From PWQG01 sp050486205 (lineage in GTDB: Bacteria > Pseudomonadota > Gammaproteobacteria > Pseudomonadales > Pseudohongiellaceae), in assembly GCA_050486205.1 (NCBI GenBank), contig JBJHCW010000003.1, forward strand, positions 1 through 64,000: a DNA stretch of 64,000 nucleotides, given 5' to 3'. The position numbers were made by a program, and so were the translations under genes. How positions within the stretch are numbered: the first letter of the stretch is position 1; the number at the start of each line of letters is the position of its first letter. The notes below the pieces were generated by a model. The model had not been told where the DNA came from. It saw only the letters and a program-made list of their open reading frames with translations, and searched no databases. Positions 34,501 to 42,728 of this stretch are shown one piece after another.

Positions 34501-37187
34501 TGCAGTCCGGTGGTTGGTTCGTCGAACAGGAACAGCAGGTGACGTGATCGTGCCTTTTTCCCGGCGCGCTTCTTCGGGTTCTTCTCCGGTTTCTGGCGGC
34601 TCACTTCGGCCAGATGGCCCGCCAGTTTCAGCCGCTGGGCTTCGCCACCGCTGAGCGTGGGTACCGCCTGTCCCAGTTGCAGGTAATGCAGGCCCACATC
34701 CAGCAGCGGTTGCAGGCATTGTTCGATATCCGCCTCGCCCCGGAACAGATCCAGCGCCTCGCTGACCGTCATGGCCAGTACGTCGGCGATGGAGTGGAAG
34801 CGGCGGCTGTCGCGGGGATCGGCCAGCCTGACCTCCAGCATCTCGGGCCGGTAGCGCTGGCCATTACATTCGCTGCAGCGCAGGTAGACGTCGCTGAGGA
34901 ACTGCATCTCTACATGTTCGAAGCCATTGCCGGAACAGACCGGGCAGCGGCCCTTGCCGGCGTTGAAGCTGAAGCTGCCGATGGTGTAGCCGCGCTCTTT
35001 GGCCAGTGGCTGGGTGATGAAGCGCTTGCGGATGGCATCGAAGGCGCCGACATAGGTTGCCGGCACCGAGCGCGTGGTCCGGCCGATGGGGCTCTGGTCG
35101 ACCAGCACAACATCATCGATACCCTCCAGGCCGTTGATGCCATCATGGTCGCCGGGGGCTTCCACTGGCTTGCCGAAATGCTTGCACAGTCCCAGGTAGA
35201 GCACGTCACGCATCAGTGTGGACTTGCCGCTGCCGCTGACGCCACTCAGGCAGACCAGCCGGCCCAGCGGTATGTTGACGTGAACGTTCTTCAGGTTGTG
35301 CGCCCTGGCGCCCTGGATCGTGAGGGTACCGGGTGAATCCTTATCCACAACGGACTCTTCGGCGATCCGTGCTTCCTGCAGCACCTGTCGGTCGCCGCGC
35401 AGATATTGTGCGGTCAGTGACTCACGACTGCGGATCAGTTGGGCTGGCGTGCCCATGAAGCGGATCTCGCCGCCGTCCTTGCCCGGCCCGGGTCCGATGT
35501 CAATGATCAGGTCGGCGGCCAGCATGATCTGCGGATCGTGCTCGACCACGATCAGGGAATTGCCGGCATCACGCAGGCGGTGCAGGATGCCGATCATGCG
35601 GTCGATGTCGCGTGAATGCAGGCCGATGGAGGGTTCGTCCAGCACGAACAGGGTGTTGACCAGGGACGTGCCCAGCGCGGTGGTCAGGTTGATGCGCTGC
35701 ACCTCGCCGCCGCTCAAAGTGCGCGACTGCCGGTCCAGGCTGAGATACCCCAGTCCTACGTCCAGCAGGTAGCCGAGGCGGGTGCGGATCTCGCCCAGAA
35801 GCAGATCGGTGGCCTCGTCGAAGGGTTTGGGCAGGTCCACGGACTGGAAGAACGCGGCGGCTTCATCCAGCGGCAACTGCATCAGCTCATCAATGCGAAG
35901 CGCCTTGTCGGCGCTGTTGGTGATTCTGCCATCGGCACCCGGCTTCTGAGGCAGTTTCCACCACAACGACTCCGGTTTCAGGCGCGCCCCGTGACAGGTC
36001 TGACATTCACTGTAGGAGCGGTAACGCGACAGCAGCACCCGGATGTGCATCTTGTAGGCCTTGCTCTCCAGCCAGTCAAAGAATCGCTTAACCCCATACC
36101 ACTTGCGGCTGTTGATGCCGCCTTCGCCTTCCAGAACCCACTGTTGCTGCTCTTCGCTCAGTTCGTTCCAGGCGCGGGTCAACGGGAACTTTTTCGCTTT
36201 GGCGTACCGTTCGAGGTCGACCTGGCACTCGCTGAAACTGGGCGTCTGGAACGGCTTGATGGCGCCGTCCTTCAGGCTCTTGCTCTCATCAGGTATCACC
36301 AGCGAATAGTCGACACCGATGATGCGACCAAAACCCTTGCAGCTCTCGCAGGCACCAACCGGAGAATTGAAGGAAAAGTGGCTGGGTGTCACATCACTGA
36401 ATTCGCGGTCGCAGTCCGGGCAGTGCAGGTGCTGTGAATAGCGCAGCGGCTCGCCGGCTTCGCTGCCGTCGTCGGACATCGGGTAGACCAGCATGTGTCC
36501 CTGCCCGTGATGCAGGGCCACCTCGACCGCCTCCCCGAGCCGCTCGCGATTGTTATTGCGCAGGCGCAACCGGTCCTGGACCGCATGCACCGGGCGTTCG
36601 CCGTCCTGGCTGCGCCCCTTGTACTGGATGCGGGTATAACCCTGCTGACTCAGCAGTTTCATGATCTCGTCGTCGCTGAAATTGTGCGGCACAGAGAATG
36701 GCGCGCAGATATGCAATCGGCTGCCTTCTGGCAGGCGCCGCTTCAGATCGTCGCAGATGCCGGCCACCGAATCGCGACGCACCTCGCGCCCGCAACCCGG
36801 ACAGAACAGCGTTGCCAGCCGGGCGTAGACCAGCTTCAGGTAATCGTTCAGTTCGGTCATGGTGCCGACCGTGGACCGTGATGTGCGCACCGGATTGGTC
36901 TGATCGATGGCAATGGCGGGAGGGATGCCCAGAATGCTGTCCACAGCCGGTTTGTCCATACGATCCAGAAACTGACGGGCGTAGGCAGAGAAGGTTTCCA
37001 CGTAGCGCCGCTGGCCTTCGGCATAGATAGTGTCAAAAGCCAGAGTGGACTTGCCGGAGCCGCTGACACCTGTGATGACTGTCAGTCGATTCAGCGGCAG
37101 GTCAAGATCCAGGTTCTTCAGGTTGTTCTGGCGCGCGCCGCGCACGCTGATGACATTGACAGGGGGCTTGCGCGTGTTGTCAGGCAT
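31539..37187 (-). CDS. uvrA: tandem-duplicated UvrA-like protein, 1882 aa
   Basis: Two complete UvrA units are fused in one frame, compared with about 940 residues in ordinary UvrA. Residues below are counted from the upstream GTG at 37199; subtract 4 for ATG 37187. Four Walker A motifs (GVSGSGKST) lie at 44, 653, 1043 and 1567, and four signatures (LSGGE) near 496, 849, 1410 and 1767. CxxC zinc modules occur near 260-287, 752-779, 1269-1296 and 1677-1703. UvrA finds helix-distorting DNA lesions as a dimer and loads UvrB; here both protomers would be covalently linked. Chlamydial UvrA has this arrangement. The linker between copies (about 960-1015) is Pro/Arg/Lys-rich. Whether a normal uvrA also exists is not visible. 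Confidence 0.9.
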   Translation of the reverse strand: MPDNTRKPPVNVISVRGARQNNLKNLDLDLPLNRLTVITGVSGSGKSTLAFDTIYAEGQRRYVETFSAYARQFLDRMDKPAVDSILGIPPAIAIDQTNPVRTSRSTVGTMTELNDYLKLVYARLATLFCPGCGREVRRDSVAGICDDLKRRLPEGSRLHICAPFSVPHNFSDDEIMKLLSQQGYTRIQYKGRSQDGERPVHAVQDRLRLRNNNRERLGEAVEVALHHGQGHMLVYPMSDDGSEAGEPLRYSQHLHCPDCDREFSDVTPSHFSFNSPVGACESCKGFGRIIGVDYSLVIPDESKSLKDGAIKPFQTPSFSECQVDLERYAKAKKFPLTRAWNELSEEQQQWVLEGEGGINSRKWYGVKRFFDWLESKAYKMHIRVLLSRYRSYSECQTCHGARLKPESLWWKLPQKPGADGRITNSADKALRIDELMQLPLDEAAAFFQSVDLPKPFDEATDLLLGEIRTRLGYLLDVGLGYLSLDRQSRTLSGGEVQRINLTTALGTSLVNTLFVLDEPSIGLHSRDIDRMIGILHRLRDAGNSLIVVEHDPQIMLAADLIIDIGPGPGKDGGEIRFMGTPAQLIRSRESLTAQYLRGDRQVLQEARIAEESVVDKDSPGTLTIQGARAHNLKNVHVNIPLGRLVCLSGVSGSGKSTLMRDVLYLGLCKHFGKPVEAPGDHDGINGLEGIDDVVLVDQSPIGRTTRSVPATYVGAFDAIRKRFITQPLAKERGYTIGSFSFNAGKGRCPVCSGNGFEHVEMQFLSDVYLRCSECNGQRYRPEMLEVRLADPRDSRRFHSIADVLAMTVSEALDLFRGEADIEQCLQPLLDVGLHYLQLGQAVPTLSGGEAQRLKLAGHLAEVSRQKPEKNPKKRAGKKARSRHLLFLFDEPTTGLHFHDIGVLMQAFAKLRDAGHSLLVIEHNLDVLSAADWLIDMGPEGGHGGGQVVAEGTPEDVVRAGNGATAVALKQYREALEETRTRSSGRPSLANVPMAPAPEKGAKRKAMKALKGIEIHHAREHNLKNIDVSVPWNKFTVITGVSGSGKSTLAFDLIFAEGQRRYLESLNAYARQFVQPASRPDVDAIHGIPPTVAIEQRTSRGGHKSTVGTLTEIHHYLRLIYVKLGTQYCPSCDVPIEPQSREMILSRLLRDHKGRSLTVLAPMVVARKGIYKDLAAWAAGKGYEQMRADGKIVSSADWPVLDRYREHNIEIVVGECKVSSNNENELTALLDQALGLSDGLLLVSDGKRDGERDGERDTLFSTRRACPSCGDSFDEPDPRLFSYNSRHGWCMRCHGTGQIIKGFDEEQTGEEAVWLDEEDDGSRKPCPDCNGQRLNPVARAVRFREQSIADISALPVKAAEKAISRWKLNNKETQIARDILSELHNRLQFLQTVGLDYLSLDRAAPTLSGGEAQRIRLAAQLGSNLQGVCYILDEPTIGLHARDNQRLIQTLRQLQQQGNTVIVVEHDDATMAEADHLIDVGPGAGVNGGHIVATGSLAALKRNKQSLTGRFLANPMRHPLPELRDGELRRLIPDESLKIVNASMNNLRDLTLDIPLRQLVVVSGVSGSGKSTLIRSVLYDNLRPVVIDNARKRGKAPAVKASHWQGCERIEGWDSIRSILQVDQTPIGKTPRSCPASYIGIFDTIRKLFADTPDARLRAWKPGRFSFNVAGGRCEACGGNGMQKIEMNFLPDVRVPCDQCEGWRFNRDTLAVEYKGKHIGEVLAMDVNEAVAFFEPIPSVHHPLRLMQDIGLGYLTLGQQSPTLSGGEAQRIKLVTELAKAKPEHLQRGTPSHKLYILDEPTVGLHMADVEKLLRVLHRLVDAGNSVIVIEHNLDVIAEADWVIDMGPEGGDAGGRVIARGAPDAVSRRKTSHTAAYLRRGLR
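33419..33454. repeat. three 12-bp in-frame tandem repeats inside the UvrA gene
   Basis: Units TGTCTCTTTCAC, CATCTCTTTCGC and CATCTCTTTTGC. On the coding strand they encode an (R)DGE repeat in a loop just before the third zinc module of copy B. Confidence 0.7.
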
Positions 37188-37318
37188 GGGGTTCCGCACT
37201 GTGGCTCAAATGCGCCAGCATAGCGGCTTTTCCCTGCTGCCAAAAGGGCGGCAGGGCACATGCGGGTCAGAAGCGGCGCAACACAGAGACAACCTCCGTA
37301 TGACAGGGCTTGTGAGAC

Positions 37319-38074
37319 TCAGGTCCGGCGTCGCAGGCGACCGATGGCGAGTCCGATCAGGGCCACGGTGAGCAGCGCAAAAGGCGGGGGGGTGGGCACG
37401 GGAGAAGGCTCAACCTCGTGTGGCGCGAAGGTGTACCGGATGGTTGCCGAGCCTCTCCAGGTGATGGCCGAGCTGACCTGGAACTCGGTGTCGGGGCCCG
37501 CGTTCAGGACCAGTGAGTTGGCACCGAGGGAAGCGCTGAAATCGAGCAGGATGTCTGACTGCAGTTCATCAAGAATAGCTGCCAGACTGATCGGACCCTC
37601 TGTTACCGGGCTGCTCGGGCCGGGTAAGGAGAGTGCGGGGCAGGCGAGCCCCGAATCTGCACCGGCGACACAGGCCAATGGGTCACCGAGAACCCGGCTG
37701 CCAAAGCCTATGCCCGGGTTCCCAGGTAAGCTGAGGGAGAAAAAGCCTTCGTACCCCAGCAAGGTCGCCTGGGGACTGCCGGTTGAGCTGCCAGATGAAA
37801 TGATGCTCGCCGCACGCACGGTCTCGTACACGAACTCGATTGTTGCGTCGGTGAGCTGCCCGAGCGAAGCGTCGAAGCCGGGCAGGGTCAGTGTTCCGCT
37901 ACCCGTGACCCCGCTGTTGTCAATCGATGACTCGGCGGTGAGCGTCTGCTGGTTGACGAGCGTGGTGTCGAAGTTCGCGCTCACGACGATCGGAGCAGAC
38001 TGAGTTGCACTTGCCACCGAGAGTGCCAGGCCTGCGAGGAACCCCTTCAGGGTGATGGCTTTTCTGTTCAACAT
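37319..38074 (-). CDS. exported protein with PEP-CTERM-like sorting tail, 251 aa
   Basis: The start is ATG 38074, with AAGGAGA eight bases upstream; the frame is open further back to 38293. The signal peptide (LKGFLAGLALSVASATQSAP) is cleaved after QSA. The mature part is rich in Ser, Thr, Gly, Leu and beta strands, with two Cys close together (ACVAGADSGLAC). The C-terminus ends in PSPVPTPPPFALLTVALIG then a LRRR tail: proline motif, membrane helix and basic end, as in PEP-CTERM proteins handled by exosortase, although Pro-Thr-Pro replaces the usual Pro-Glu-Pro. Likely a surface or matrix protein. Confidence 0.6.
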   Translation of the reverse strand: MLNRKAITLKGFLAGLALSVASATQSAPIVVSANFDTTLVNQQTLTAESSIDNSGVTGSGTLTLPGFDASLGQLTDATIEFVYETVRAASIISSGSSTGSPQATLLGYEGFFSLSLPGNPGIGFGSRVLGDPLACVAGADSGLACPALSLPGPSSPVTEGPISLAAILDELQSDILLDFSASLGANSLVLNAGPDTEFQVSSAITWRGSATIRYTFAPHEVEPSPVPTPPPFALLTVALIGLAIGRLRRRT

Positions 38075-38450
38075 GCGGTCTGTCTCCTTGGTTTCAGTGC
38101 GGTCGCGGATCATCTTGTCCATACCACGGATGTGGTTTGTTACCCCATGACGCGTTGGCCTCAGAATAAGCAACAATTGAGCCAGAATAAATACATTTTT
38201 AAAACAGATAGTTAGGGAGCTGTGCGGCGGGTAAACTGGTTTTCTGTAAAATAATCTGACAAGTTCATTAGCGTGAGTGATAGATGACATCACTGTTCAG
38301 CGTAACCAAGGAATTCAGGACAGCCGCCTGCAGGCCGGCAGCAACTGCGCAGAATGACCCATGTGATCGGGTCAGCCCCTGATTTACGCTGGCACTGCAT
38401 CTGGTGTATTGTTTCAATCGTTCCTGTAGCGTTTCCACGGGTGTGTTCTG
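38075..38450. other. divergent intergenic region, 376 bp
   Basis: Lies between two divergently transcribed genes and must hold both promoters. I see no convincing -35/-10 pair, RNA gene or repeat. It has AT-rich patches (around 38185-38260) unlike its neighbours. Confidence 0.4.
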
Positions 38451-40064
38451 ATGCCAGCCGATCGTGACATGGACAGACTCCTTACGTCAGCGCCAGGTCA
38501 CAAGGCGTTGTACCTTACACTCGTGCTCTCCGTTATCGTTCACGCCTCGGTCGCAGTGGCAATCATGCAGTTTGATCTGCCATGGTTGGCACGTGAACAC
38601 GGCGGTGCTGCGACAGGTACACTAGATGTGCATCTTGCCGGCAGTGAAACGGGTCCTGCCAGACCGGCCGTGGTCGATGTGCCCCCGGACAGCACCGCAG
38701 ATACCCCTGCGCAGGATGCTCCGGCTGAATCCCTGGCGGATGCGCCCCCGGAGTACACACTCGATGCCCTGGCTGAGGCAATGCCAATGCCCGCCATGCC
38801 GGACCGGGATCTTGTCTCCGAGATGCATCAGGCAAGTACAATTGCCGCCAGTGATACGCGCATACCACTTTCCGTGGCGGATCCCGGCGATACCATGCCG
38901 GCCCTGGAGATTCCGGTATGGCAACCCGAGCTGGCACTGGAGATGGCTCCCGGGGAGCGGCAGATGCTGGACCAGCAACTGGCGTCGTGGCTGGCGCAGC
39001 CGGTGGACCTGATCCATGCGGACGAACCCGTGCAGTGGGAGCTGGATGGTGTTGTCTACACCGCCACGGCCACAACAAGTCCGGCCCGATCGGCCATTGA
39101 TGTGGATCGGGCGGTGGTTGAGATCAGTACCCGGCGTGGCGGGCGCCTGGTGTCAGTGCAGATGCAGCTGCGCAAACTGGCGTTTTCACATTATGCCCAG
39201 TTCATAAACTCCTGGGATCCGCATGTCTACCTGTCCCGGGATGTGATTGACGGGCGCTTTCATTCCAATACCGCGATCAATATCGATACCGCCGAACGGC
39301 CGCGTTTCGCAGGACCGGTGACCATTGCATCACCTCAGGCCCAGAGCCGGCGATTCCAGCGCTCGGGTATGTTCGAGGCCGGTTTGCAGACCATGGCGCA
39401 GCGAATACCACTGGTGCGCGATGCCGACCCCGACGCACTGGCCGAGCTGGCACCGGACACCCGGGTATACCGCTTTGACGAGGACACCCGGATCCGCTTT
39501 CACGCCAATGGCGAACTGAGCTGGTGGCCAGCCGGCCAGCCCGCGCAGGCTGTCCACACGTCAGCGGCTCCGGGACTTGTCATGCTGCTGGCGGAAGATC
39601 GTGTGACCCTGTCGGTTGAGGGTGAGGTCCGGGGGCAGGTGCTGGTGTACTCGCCGCGCATGATCAGAATAACCGGCAGTCTGGTCTATGCTGAGGATCC
39701 GATTACTGCCCCCTATGCGGACAACTGGATGAGCCTGGTCAGTGATCACACCATACAGGTTGCCGAAGCCCGTGAAACAGGCCCCGGCGATCTGCACATC
39801 CACGGTGCCCTGTTCGCCGCCAACCGCTTCAGTGTCCGGGGTTTCCGGACGCGCAACGCAGACGCTGAGCTGGTCATCATCGGCAGTCTGGTGGCGGGCT
39901 CGGTTTCTGCCACCGAGCCACGTTATGCCACCCGCATTGTGTACGACCCGCGGCTGGAGTCACACAGGGCGCCGGGCTTTCCGCAGACCGGACAGTATGT
40001 GCTGGAATCGCAGGACGAATACTGGCAGGTGTCAAGCGCCGAAAGCGCTGCGCATGGTCTGTAA
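38451..40064 (+). CDS. TonB-like anchored protein with polymer-type C-terminal region, 537 aa
   Basis: One N-terminal membrane helix (residues 20-39) contains Ser27-x3-His31, the SxxxH pattern by which TonB and TolA contact ExbBD/TolQR. A Pro/Ala/Asp-rich stretch follows (about 50-165). The C-terminal third contains VLVYSPRMIRITGSLVYAED and then LHIHGALFAANRFSVRG and LVIIGSLVAGSVS, a repeating beta pattern reminiscent of DUF4900-like modules in pilus-associated or polymer-forming proteins. No classical TonB C-terminal domain is present. The 3' end overlaps the convergent next gene by 33 bases. Function unknown; I infer an inner-membrane-anchored periplasmic protein. Confidence 0.55.
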   Translation: MPADRDMDRLLTSAPGHKALYLTLVLSVIVHASVAVAIMQFDLPWLAREHGGAATGTLDVHLAGSETGPARPAVVDVPPDSTADTPAQDAPAESLADAPPEYTLDALAEAMPMPAMPDRDLVSEMHQASTIAASDTRIPLSVADPGDTMPALEIPVWQPELALEMAPGERQMLDQQLASWLAQPVDLIHADEPVQWELDGVVYTATATTSPARSAIDVDRAVVEISTRRGGRLVSVQMQLRKLAFSHYAQFINSWDPHVYLSRDVIDGRFHSNTAINIDTAERPRFAGPVTIASPQAQSRRFQRSGMFEAGLQTMAQRIPLVRDADPDALAELAPDTRVYRFDEDTRIRFHANGELSWWPAGQPAQAVHTSAAPGLVMLLAEDRVTLSVEGEVRGQVLVYSPRMIRITGSLVYAEDPITAPYADNWMSLVSDHTIQVAEARETGPGDLHIHGALFAANRFSVRGFRTRNADAELVIIGSLVAGSVSATEPRYATRIVYDPRLESHRAPGFPQTGQYVLESQDEYWQVSSAESAAHGL

Positions 40065-41642
40065 TTGCTGCTCACAGCGAGACGCTTCAAGCCGGTTCAC
40101 GCAGGCCTGCAGGGTTTCAATGGCCGTCTCCCGGTCTTCATCAAACCATTGTTGTTCGGCCAGGTTCATATAGGCCGATGCCATATTGCTGCGGATCACA
40201 GGTTCATTGTCACTACCCAGGTCCAGCGCCAGGTATTCCTCATACAGCTCAATGGCATCGGAATACGCCTGGAAGGACCAGTAGAACGCTGCCCACTCGG
40301 CGTACACGCGCGTCAGTGCATCGCGGCAGGTGACGTTGTCAGCGCATTCAGCCTCCATGCCGGCAAAGGCTTCCCGGGCCTGGGTGAAGGCCTGTGAGCT
40401 GGTGCGCCGCTGTGCATACCGTGCCAGCGCCACATGCAGGTTGTTGATGATGCTGTCCAGCTCCTCGATTTCACCACTGTACTCGTTGAGACGTGTCAGT
40501 TCACTGCGGATCAGTTGAGCCGCACGGCCCGGTTCTTCGCCGAGAACCCATGTATTGGCACGTGCGGCCTGCAGCCAGGCAAACAGACTCTGGAAGACGG
40601 CATCTTCGCTGGCTGGCATCTGTTGTGCCATGACCTCCATGGCTGCCATATAGTCATCGATGTGGCTGAACAGTTGTTGCAGGGTTTGCCCCGCGCCGCT
40701 GCGCTCCAGGTGTTCAAATTCCCGCGTGTAGTAGATCATTCGGTTTTTCTGCGCCTCGTGATCATCCGCCTGCAGATGGCCCTTGATCTCGGCCAGACGC
40801 ATCCGGTCCTGGTAAGACATGCGATCGGGCTCCACATGTTGGTTCCACATGTTCTCCAGCCCCAGTTCAGCGGCCGATACCACCCGTCGCTGCAGGTGAT
40901 TCTCATAAGTTGGTGGTTCCAGATCGCGCTCGATGAACCAGCCTGCATTGCGCTCGTAGAACGCCCTGTCATGATTCTGGTCAAAGCCGTCGACCGACGT
41001 GGTTTCAATGGCAATCTGTTCGCCCGTGCCCAGTTCGAGTTTTACATAGGCGTGAGAGGGTAGCAGCACGCCGCGAGTCTGTAGCCCGAACTGATGGGCA
41101 GTAGCGATGTACAGCAAAGATGAGCTGATGCAGTTGAACACACCGTCGCTGAAAATTCTCGTGAGCTGACTCTGGTCGGCATCGTAGGCACTGAGCACAT
41201 CGTTGGTGGTGGGCTGATAGAAGATTCGGTGCAGACCATGGTGTATCTGCTCACCGCGGGCCCGGTCACTGTCTGCAGAGGCCAGGTCGCTTTGCAGTTG
41301 GTCCAGCCCGGACTGGAACTGCTGGCGGATCTGTTCAAAGCCGTCCTCTGTCCGGACATTGCCGGAAGCCATGACAAACAGTGCCAGCAGGGCCTCCGCA
41401 TCGCCGTCCTGCGCGGCGGCGTAATCATTGATTGTGCGGTACTCGAAGTCGGTCAGCTCGGACCAGATGGGCAGATTGCGCGCGCCGAACCCGCTGCGAT
41501 CAAAATCGCGTTCCGCTGCCACTGCGAGTGCTGGCGGGCCTGATCCGAACAGCAGGGCGATCAGCCAGGGAAGACAGCACAGCATTGTTCTGCTGGTTGT
41601 CGCCAGACGTCGGTGGGCTGGTGTGGGTACTGCACGGGTCAT
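40032..41642 (-). CDS. exported transglutaminase-like / helical-repeat protein, 536 aa
   Basis: ATG 41642 follows GGAGGGG by seven bases; the upstream start at 41696 is unlikely. A long signal peptide (TMLCCLPWLIALLFGSG) is followed by helices. A transglutaminase-like core (about residues 150-220) has Cys in FNCISSSLLYIATA, His in LPSHAYVKLELG and Glu in IAIETTS, the Cys-His-acid order of the SirB1/Transglut_core2 type. The C-terminal 300 residues look like helical repeats of the TPR kind (YSDAIELYEEYLALDL, then NMASAYMNLAEQQW). It may act as a periplasmic protease or crosslinker, or as a scaffold. Confidence 0.65.
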   Translation of the reverse strand: MTRAVPTPAHRRLATTSRTMLCCLPWLIALLFGSGPPALAVAAERDFDRSGFGARNLPIWSELTDFEYRTINDYAAAQDGDAEALLALFVMASGNVRTEDGFEQIRQQFQSGLDQLQSDLASADSDRARGEQIHHGLHRIFYQPTTNDVLSAYDADQSQLTRIFSDGVFNCISSSLLYIATAHQFGLQTRGVLLPSHAYVKLELGTGEQIAIETTSVDGFDQNHDRAFYERNAGWFIERDLEPPTYENHLQRRVVSAAELGLENMWNQHVEPDRMSYQDRMRLAEIKGHLQADDHEAQKNRMIYYTREFEHLERSGAGQTLQQLFSHIDDYMAAMEVMAQQMPASEDAVFQSLFAWLQAARANTWVLGEEPGRAAQLIRSELTRLNEYSGEIEELDSIINNLHVALARYAQRRTSSQAFTQAREAFAGMEAECADNVTCRDALTRVYAEWAAFYWSFQAYSDAIELYEEYLALDLGSDNEPVIRSNMASAYMNLAEQQWFDEDRETAIETLQACVNRLEASRCEQQLQTMRSAFGA

Positions 41643-41677
41643 GGTGTGTCCCCTCCGCGGTTGTGCTGCGTTCCGGT

Positions 41678-42568
41678 TCAGAGTCCGCGTTGCCACTCCT
41701 GGCGCAACGGAATGATGCCGGGTCGATGGATGGCGGTACGCACGGTTTCCAGCAGGCGTTGTTTGTCCTTGCCCAGCGTGCCTTTGAGCACCAGGTAATT
41801 GGACGCATGGTCACTGCGGAAAATGGTGTTGTTCAGCTCCAGCGCATCCAGCAGCGTTTCCATTTCGTGGAACAGTTCCTGCTGGCCGAGTTTGCGCCAT
41901 CGGCCATTGAAGTTGCGCTCAAAGCGCGCTGATCCGTGCGGAAATTCAACAACAAGGGTGGACAGGTATTCGGGCTGTGCGGCGTTCATCAACCGGGCGC
42001 TGTTGCGAGCGTGTCGTTCGCTGAGTTCAGGTCCACCAAGGCCGTTGAGCACCATGACTGAGGCCCTGATGCCTGCCGCTTTCATTTTCTGCAGGGCGTC
42101 CAGTGAGCTGTCGTAGGTTTCACCTTTCCCGATCAGCGCCAACAATTCATTGTCACCGGTCTCACAGCCCACGTAGAGCAGCGTCAGGCCTTTCTCTCGC
42201 AGCGCCTTCAGATCCTCGACCGACTTGTTCTTCAGATTGCGCGGCAGGCAGTAGGCGCTGATACGTGGTTTGTGTGGCAGCCATCGGTTGAGCATGTCCA
42301 GGATCTCGTGCAGGCGGCGCACCGAAAGTGTCATGGCATCTCCGTCGGCCAGAAACACCCGGTAGACCGGCAGTCCACGTTCGATCACCGAGCGTACCTC
42401 CTGCTCGATGACCTCCAGACTCTGGGGGCGGAAGCGCTTCTGTGGGTCCGTGTACATGGTGCAGAAACTGCAATGATTCCAGGAGCAGCCGTTGGTGACC
42501 TGCAGGATCAGGGATTTCCACTCGCTGGGGGGTCGAAATACCGGTTCTATATAGTTCAGTGGATACAT
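41678..42568 (-). CDS. radical SAM protein
   Basis: The 296-residue protein has an iron-sulfur motif CSWNHCSFC, a CX4CX2C spacing, preceded by LILQVTNG as seen in a radical SAM group of unknown substrate. YCLPRNLKNKSVEDLKAL and VGCETGDNELLALIGKG are typical of the TIM-barrel core. No auxiliary cluster or B12 domain is obvious. The start ATG 42568 has no ribosome binding site, and a TATAAT lies only seven bases upstream. It lies downstream of, and on the opposite strand from, TauE/SafE. The reaction is not predictable. Confidence 0.82.
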   Translation of the reverse strand: MYPLNYIEPVFRPPSEWKSLILQVTNGCSWNHCSFCTMYTDPQKRFRPQSLEVIEQEVRSVIERGLPVYRVFLADGDAMTLSVRRLHEILDMLNRWLPHKPRISAYCLPRNLKNKSVEDLKALREKGLTLLYVGCETGDNELLALIGKGETYDSSLDALQKMKAAGIRASVMVLNGLGGPELSERHARNSARLMNAAQPEYLSTLVVEFPHGSARFERNFNGRWRKLGQQELFHEMETLLDALELNNTIFRSDHASNYLVLKGTLGKDKQRLLETVRTAIHRPGIIPLRQEWQRGL

Positions 42569-42575
42569 GCCCGGG

Positions 42576-42581
42576 ATTATA
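42576..42581 (-). promoter_or_regulatory. TATAAT box seven bases before the radical SAM start
   Basis: Read on the minus strand, CTGTATAATCCCGGGC then ATG. A transcript from this box would begin at or within about two bases of the ATG. No good -35 box is visible at 16-18 bases. Confidence 0.35.
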
Positions 42582-42728
42582 CAGGTTCTGGCGTGTCAGT
42601 AGTGTGCTGCTGGCAACGCAGTGCCACAGACAGTGGCTGGCACTGGTGCAGACGCTGGCCGGGGAGTAGAATGCCGCACTTTCCGCCAGCCCCAGAAAGG
42701 GCCTCCGATCTGTTCAGGTTTTTTGCCG

